Shown here piece by piece: positions 59,418 through 64,000 of a stretch of DNA of 64,000 bases. Made by a program: the position numbers and the translations under genes. Where the stretch lies: the NCBI RefSeq assembly GCF_013179805.1, contig NZ_SRRZ01000018.1, positions 1 to 64,000 on the forward strand, given 5' to 3'. Numbering within the stretch: position 1 is the first letter of the stretch; each line of letters starts with the position of its first letter. The notes below the pieces were generated by a model. The model was not told where the DNA came from. It worked only from the letters and a program-made list of their open reading frames with translations, and did not search any database. Source of the DNA: Microcoleus asticus IPMA8 (GTDB lineage: Bacteria; Cyanobacteriota; Cyanobacteriia; Cyanobacteriales; Microcoleaceae).

Positions 59418-60206
59418 CTAATAATCATAAGGATTTTTTGGTTCGGGAATTGGTTTGAGGGAGGATGCTTGAACGATTAATTTGCGCTTGCCTTGCAGTT
59501 CTTCTACGATCGTTTCTCCTTCTATTTCTAGCCAACTGTCTGGGGCAAAGGTGGCCCGGCTTTGACCGATCAGTAATTTTACCGGCAACCCGATCGGATA
59601 GGCGTCTGCCGCGCAGCAGGTAATGATAAAACGCCCGATCCACATATATTGTTCTGCTATGTTGGGGGGGTGAATTACAAATCCTTGAACTTTGACTTTT
59701 TGACCTCTGTATATATCGGGTTCGGGATTGAAATTTAACAGCCGCACCCATTCGACGAGCGATCGCTTTTCTGGTTGGGTACTATTGCGAAATTCTTGGG
59801 GTTGCAGTCTGGTGATTGGCAGAGATTCGGTGAGGCCTCGTTCTAATGCTGTCTGGCTGGTAAAAGTGCGTGGCGTTGTTAGTAAACCTATTAATGCGAC
59901 GCTCAACATTAAGGTGCTGCCGATACTGGGGGGAAACAAAGTAACGTGTTCAACTTCTGTGATTCTGAGAGAGTTATTTGCTGCTGATGTCCGCGATTGC
60001 TTTGTGGTGCGATCGAGCTTTATGAGTTCCCAAGTTTTTAACCCGCCAATCACCATTAAGCCGATTCCTCCCGCTAGAGTCAAGCCAAAGTAATTGGGGT
60101 GAATGAGAATGCTTAATTTGCCGGTGATCCAATATTTGAGGAGCAGTATTCCCCACGCTAAGATAGCTAGGGCGTCCAGCCAGGGGCTAATTTTTTTAAG
60201 ATTCAT
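59418..60206 (-). CDS. TIGR03943 family membrane protein
   Basis: About 262 residues. Three to four N-terminal helices (LDALAILAWGILLLKYWI; YFGLTLAGGIGLMVIGGL; and one near 125) are followed by a soluble C-terminal domain with KVQGFVIHPPNIAEQYMWIG and FIITCCAADAYPIGLPV, the cysteine pair being the hallmark of TIGR03943. This family is almost always partnered with a YraQ-type permease, as it is here (60371). ATG at 60206 is chosen; an upstream extension reads through a purine-rich tandem tract (60217-60275) and lacks family likeness. Some homologues respond to zinc starvation; no Zur box was found. Confidence 0.85.
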   Translation of the reverse strand: MNLKKISPWLDALAILAWGILLLKYWITGKLSILIHPNYFGLTLAGGIGLMVIGGLKTWELIKLDRTTKQSRTSAANNSLRITEVEHVTLFPPSIGSTLMLSVALIGLLTTPRTFTSQTALERGLTESLPITRLQPQEFRNSTQPEKRSLVEWVRLLNFNPEPDIYRGQKVKVQGFVIHPPNIAEQYMWIGRFIITCCAADAYPIGLPVKLLIGQSRATFAPDSWLEIEGETIVEELQGKRKLIVQASSLKPIPEPKNPYDY

Positions 60207-60370
60207 TTTGTAAGAGTCATGGGGAAGGAAGAGGCAAGAAGCAAGAGAAAAGAGGGAAGAGAGAAGAGAAAAAACACCTATCCGTAGCTCGGTGACTTCC
60301 GTGTCCTGAATCAAGGTAATTGAAAAGGGAAAATCGCAACTGCTATTATTTATCTGTCCGATCTAATTTA

Positions 60371-61450
60371 TTAACCTAAATGCAAGTTTACAGCGAGGGT
60401 CATTAAAAAGGTTAACTGAGCTGCCAAGACAATTATGTAAACTACGGCTCGACTTTTAAAAATTGACAGCATTAAACCGATGCCTTTGAGGTCAATCATC
60501 GGGCCGAAAACGAGAAAGGCTAACAGCGAACCGCTGGTAAATGTGGAAGCAAAAGACAGGGCAAAAAAGGCATCTACTGTAGAACAAATCGATACGACAG
60601 CGGCTAATAGCAGCATGGCGAGAATTGAGGAAACGGGGCCTTGACCGAGGTTGAGAATTAGTTCGCGGGGTGCGCCAACTTGAATGATGGCTGCGATCGC
60701 ACTTCCGATTACCAACACTCCTCCCAATTCGCGCAACTCCTGTACCATAGTGTTTAAAAGCAGGCGCAGACGCTCTTTAGAAACGCGGTGGAACATAGAC
60801 GAACGTTTGGAGGTTTTTTCTGTTTTGCCTGTTGGTAAAGGCTTCCAGTCGTCTTGTAGCAAAGATTCGATCGGCACCGCCCCCCCCGGCTGACCGAGCA
60901 TAAATGTTCCCGACTGCAACAGCACCGGAGTGTTGGCTTGGACGAGCTCTTTTTCGGAAAACTCTGGTTTTGGCAAGGGGATGGCGCGGGCTACAGAAGC
61001 TTGCAGCAGAGGCCGCAAGTCTTTTTGGGCGCTGAACACCCAGCCGATAATTGTGGCTGTGACTAGGGAAAATACCACCCGCAAAACTACAATTTCTGGC
61101 TGATCGCGAAATGCCGTCCAAGTCGCCCAAATTACCACGGGGTTGATGGTGGGGGCCGCGAGCAAAAAGCCGATCGCGGCTGGTGCGGGCACTCCCTGCA
61201 TCAGTAACCTCCGGGCTACGGGCACGTTACCGCACTCGCACACGGGAAACAAAAAGCCGATCGAACTGCCCATCAAAGCCCCCAGCAGCGGGTTTCGCGG
61301 GATGCGCGATACGAGTTTGCGTTCGTCTACAAACCCCAGCAGCAAACCTGAAAATAAAACTCCGAGCAGCAGAAAAGGTATTGCCTCTACTAACAAGCTG
61401 AGAAAAAGGGTAAAAGCATTGTTTAACTGATTTGTTAAGCCCGGTTGCAT
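60371..61450 (-). CDS. YraQ/UPF0718-type permease
   Basis: A 359-residue polytopic permease with eight to ten helices. Motifs of the family: SLLVEAIPFLLLGVLFSGLL (about 17-36), GFLFPVCECGNVPVARRLL (about 67-85, the conserved CECG pair) and APTINPVVIWATW, with SICSTVDAFFALSFAST (about 283) near the end. A charged cytoplasmic segment (about 180-230) divides it. Its partner TIGR03943 protein starts 164 bases downstream. The substrate is undefined; metal-associated roles have been proposed for the pair. Putative operon. Confidence 0.87.
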   Translation of the reverse strand: MQPGLTNQLNNAFTLFLSLLVEAIPFLLLGVLFSGLLLGFVDERKLVSRIPRNPLLGALMGSSIGFLFPVCECGNVPVARRLLMQGVPAPAAIGFLLAAPTINPVVIWATWTAFRDQPEIVVLRVVFSLVTATIIGWVFSAQKDLRPLLQASVARAIPLPKPEFSEKELVQANTPVLLQSGTFMLGQPGGAVPIESLLQDDWKPLPTGKTEKTSKRSSMFHRVSKERLRLLLNTMVQELRELGGVLVIGSAIAAIIQVGAPRELILNLGQGPVSSILAMLLLAAVVSICSTVDAFFALSFASTFTSGSLLAFLVFGPMIDLKGIGLMLSIFKSRAVVYIIVLAAQLTFLMTLAVNLHLG

Positions 61451-62453
61451 CGATCACCTACTGGTAGATTGCTATTTAGTTATACGTCTTTGGTAGAACT
61501 CCTTGTAGATCATACCAAAGCATAGCACTAAGTTAAGATCCAGTTAATTTTTTTTTGCCTTTTTTTTGCGACAATTTGTAGACATTATAATTTAATCAAG
61601 GCTGATGCCTTGAATGATTTGGACTGGTTAAACTTGCTTGAATTTGAGTGAATTTTTATTCATATCCGCCTCGTACAGCCAATCAATAATTGACTCTGCC
61701 AACCGTCGCCGATTTGATGGATCTTTCGGTTAACAATGGTTGATTGTAGAACAACTGCCTGGGCTGATTTTGGAGATTGCGGGCGAGGTTGACTGTTTTA
61801 TATTATGTGCGATCGAAGAATTCCTATAAAATTGGTTTGTAGTGAGGATTAAAGTCCTCACTACAAACCAATAGAGGACTCACAGGCGGGTGTGACTGGC
61901 CTACCTACGCTTACGGGGGGTTGCGAGTACCGGATCGGGGAGATGGGATGAAATCGCCTCAAATGCCGTAGCTTGGGAGGATCCCAGCTATCGCGCTTAG
62001 CGAGCTAAAGCTCAGGGACGCGATCGCCCTGGCTTTGTGCTTTTTAACTTGTTTAATTTCGCTGTATCGCAGGGGCGATCGGGCTATTGCGATTTTCCTC
62101 TATTGTCAGTTAATTATTTATTGAGTAAAATAATTTATTTATTAACGATAGGTTAAGAATATAACTCAAGATTAATTAATAGTTAAATACTCCAACCAAG
62201 CGTTAATACCGCTCAAGTCCATATAAAATAAAGTCAGGCATAATTGTCAGGGTTCATAGATCTCGGTGATATTCGATCTTGCCTAATACTTTAAGTGGTA
62301 ACATCCCATCTACGACCGTCAGTTTTTTGCGTAATTTAAAATGCAGTTTGCCAAAGGGATGCTGGTCAAAGCCCTCAGTAACTCACCTGCTGACCTTTGG
62401 TAGCTGAATGTCTGCTGGCAAATAGAAACCCAAAAAAGCGTGATGATAAATTT
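61451..62453. other. One-kilobase gene-free region
   Basis: No frame with family likeness. It holds the strong palindrome at 61832-61871, HIP1-like words (GCGATCGC-type near 62020) and a T-rich stretch (61550-61575). The last 300 bases before the kinase gene at 62454 are A/T-rich and probably contain its promoter. Confidence 0.5.
61832..61871. repeat. Perfect 17-bp stem palindrome
   Basis: TTGGTTTGTAGTGAGGA pairs exactly with TCCTCACTACAAACCAA around a 6-base TTAAAG loop. A dispersed type of cyanobacterial repeat (GTAGTGAGGACTTTAGTCC-like). Not adjacent to a gene end, so a terminator role is uncertain. Confidence 0.9.
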
Positions 62454-63893
62454 ATGCTAAATACCTCTTGCGTAGAAAGACCAGTCCAAGCTATGTCCCA
62501 GGTTTCCATCGAAGAACTTTGTTTAAACTCTACTCTCCAAGAATTGTCGCTTTACGATTTTCAGGTTGAAGCTACGGATTGGGGAATGCTAATTTCTCAG
62601 ATGTTAGAAGCTAATCCGCTGTTACCGGGAGTCATTGTGACCCATCAAGGTGAATTTGCCGGTATGATTTCCCGGCGGAGATTTTTAGAATTTATCAGCC
62701 GTCCTTTTGGGCGAGAATTATTTTTAAAGCGACCTGTGAGGGCTTTGTATCGCTTTGCCGAAACTGAGAGTTTAATTTTTCCCAGCAATACTTTAATTGT
62801 GGATGCAGCCAGGAAGTCGCTGTTGCGATCGAAAGAACTGCTTTACGAACCGATTGTAGTTCAAGTGTCGCCTCAAACTTATACTTTGCTAGACGTACAC
62901 GAACTGTTAGTAGCCCAATCCAACATTCACGAACTAGCGACAAAATTGCTGAGGCAGCAAACTCAATCTCAACTAATTCAAACCGAAAAACTAGCCAGTT
63001 TGGGGCAGATGGTAGCTGGAGTCGCCCACGAAATTAGAAATCCCGTCACCTGCATCAGAGGAAATATCGGCTTTTTGTCCAACTACTCGAAAGACATCAT
63101 GGATTTGCTGTCTGCTTACGAACACATTGTCGGTGACAGCGAAAAAATTGACGGATTCAAAAAAAACATAGACTTCGATTTTTTGCAAAAAGATTGGGTG
63201 GAGATTCTCAAAAGTATGAAAGTTTCATCCGAGAGGCTGACCGAACTCGTCACCAGCTTGCACACTTTTTCTCACATGGACGAAGCCCGCTTGAAACAAG
63301 CTAACATCCACGAATGTATTGACAGTACGCTGCTAATTATGAAAAACCGTCTCAAGTACGGGATTGAAGTAGTTAAAAACTATGGTGATTTGCCTTTATT
63401 CAAGTGTTATTCGGGTCAGTTGAGCCAGGTATTTATGAATATCATCAGCAATGCGATCGACGCTTTGGAAGAGGTAAAAGAAGAAAAAGGTTTTGTGCCT
63501 GCGATTACTATTGAAACCGAGGTAATAGACAGTTCTGACGGAGACTGCGTGAATTCGGAATTAATTCAAAATTATGTTATGGGCGATCGACAAAATTCAA
63601 AACAGCTATCCTCCGGCAGCCAAAACTGCGACTTCTGCCCAGAAGCAGCCGAAAAAAATCAAAATAACGCTTGGATAGCCATCAGAATTGCCGATAACGG
63701 GCCGGGAATTCCGCCAGAAATTCAGCGGCGGATTTTTGAGACATTTTTCACCACTAAACCCGCCGGGAAAGGTACCGGTTTGGGGTTGGCAATTACCCAT
63801 CAAATTGTTACGGAAAAGCATAAAGGCAAGTTAAATTTGCATTCTACGCCCGGTACGGGTACTGAATTTGAAATTTTGTTGCCATTGATTTGA
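62454..63893 (+). CDS. CBS-type sensor histidine kinase, third paralogue
   Basis: About 479 residues, homologous over its length to the 51906 and 50420 proteins (SLYDFQVEATDWGMLISQML, GVIVTHQGEFAGMISRRRFL, PVRALYRFAET). Phosphoacceptor in VAGVAHEIRNPVTCIRG (His near 193). ATP domain: QVFMNIISNAIDAL (N), IRIADNGPGIPPEIQ (G1), RIFETFFTTKPAGKGTGLGL (F/G2). The catalytic domain has an extra 40-residue insertion (DGDCVNSELIQ to NCDFCPEAA) between N and G1 boxes, with three cysteines. No membrane segment. ATG at 62454 (MLNTSCVE) preferred; a TTG start 57 bases upstream is also open. No adjacent response regulator. Confidence 0.87.
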   Translation: MLNTSCVERPVQAMSQVSIEELCLNSTLQELSLYDFQVEATDWGMLISQMLEANPLLPGVIVTHQGEFAGMISRRRFLEFISRPFGRELFLKRPVRALYRFAETESLIFPSNTLIVDAARKSLLRSKELLYEPIVVQVSPQTYTLLDVHELLVAQSNIHELATKLLRQQTQSQLIQTEKLASLGQMVAGVAHEIRNPVTCIRGNIGFLSNYSKDIMDLLSAYEHIVGDSEKIDGFKKNIDFDFLQKDWVEILKSMKVSSERLTELVTSLHTFSHMDEARLKQANIHECIDSTLLIMKNRLKYGIEVVKNYGDLPLFKCYSGQLSQVFMNIISNAIDALEEVKEEKGFVPAITIETEVIDSSDGDCVNSELIQNYVMGDRQNSKQLSSGSQNCDFCPEAAEKNQNNAWIAIRIADNGPGIPPEIQRRIFETFFTTKPAGKGTGLGLAITHQIVTEKHKGKLNLHSTPGTGTEFEILLPLI

Positions 63894-64000
63894 AGCAATA
63901 AGTCATATCAAATCTATTAGCATCGCAATTATTTCTATCTCTCTTCTCGACCTCTGCGTGAATCAGCGTCAATCCCTTGTCATCTGCGGTTAATAAATTT

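Noticed and set aside
61451..61620. Zur box for the TIGR03943/YraQ pair
   Set aside because: No TGATAATNATTATCA-like palindrome was found upstream of the permease start.

Overview
The window looks like a chromosomal segment of a filamentous, non-heterocystous cyanobacterium of the Microcoleus/Oscillatoria kind. Indications are the photosynthesis-linked genes (ndhM, ferredoxin-thioredoxin reductase ftrC, the SbtA/SbtB bicarbonate system), cyanobacterium-typical families (DUF1997, DUF1823, DUF2079, Uma2, pentapeptide repeats, TPR-rich proteins), very frequent GCGATCGC/CGATCG words (HIP1-like), and abundant short tandem heptamer repeats. No rRNA or tRNA gene was recognised. The genus is an inference; no search was possible.

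Layout. 1-7.3 kb: a pentapeptide protein, pheA, a DUF1997 gene, then a minus-strand cluster of three FHA proteins around a PRC-barrel protein, and pgl. 7.3-12.8 kb: a proline/alanine-rich single-pass protein, an lptA-lptB-lptF/G-like operon for lipopolysaccharide export, a DUF309 gene and ftrC. 13-19.6 kb: an isolated Cas6 fused to a helix-turn-helix, two tandem DUF2079 membrane proteins, dxr and a phosphoribosyltransferase. 19.7-26 kb: another pentapeptide protein, then a gene-poor accessory zone with two small paralogous proteins, small membrane proteins, dead IS630 and IS1 transposases, an IS605-like remnant and four or more dispersed repeats. 26-36.2 kb: a secreted RTX protein followed by three very large TPR proteins fused to GT61 glycosyltransferase, methyltransferase and sulfotransferase domains. 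36-44.9 kb: Uma2 nuclease-fold protein, peroxiredoxin-glutaredoxin, sbtA-sbtB, gap1, DUF1823, a CsgG-like protein and a PP2C phosphatase. 45-50 kb: an IS605-like relic, ndhM, a TerD-pentapeptide fusion divergent from a voltage-gated-type channel. 50-64 kb: three paralogous CBS-type histidine kinases (one with a damaged ATP lid), a propeller protein, a glycosyltransferase-like protein with a Wzx-like flippase, and a TIGR03943/YraQ permease pair.

How it fits together. The most unusual part is 26-36 kb: three co-oriented, nearly contiguous genes in which TPR scaffolds carry glycosyl-, methyl- and sulfo-transfer domains, directly downstream of a calcium-binding secreted RTX protein. I infer a surface-glycan or glycoprotein modification cassette. 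Interspersed repeats are the second theme: intergenic heptamer arrays, large perfect palindromes and compound repeats, some of which have entered coding sequences in frame (9-bp and 30-bp periods). The third is CRISPR-related: a lone Cas6-HTH gene and, 27 kb away, one isolated CRISPR-repeat-like sequence without an array.
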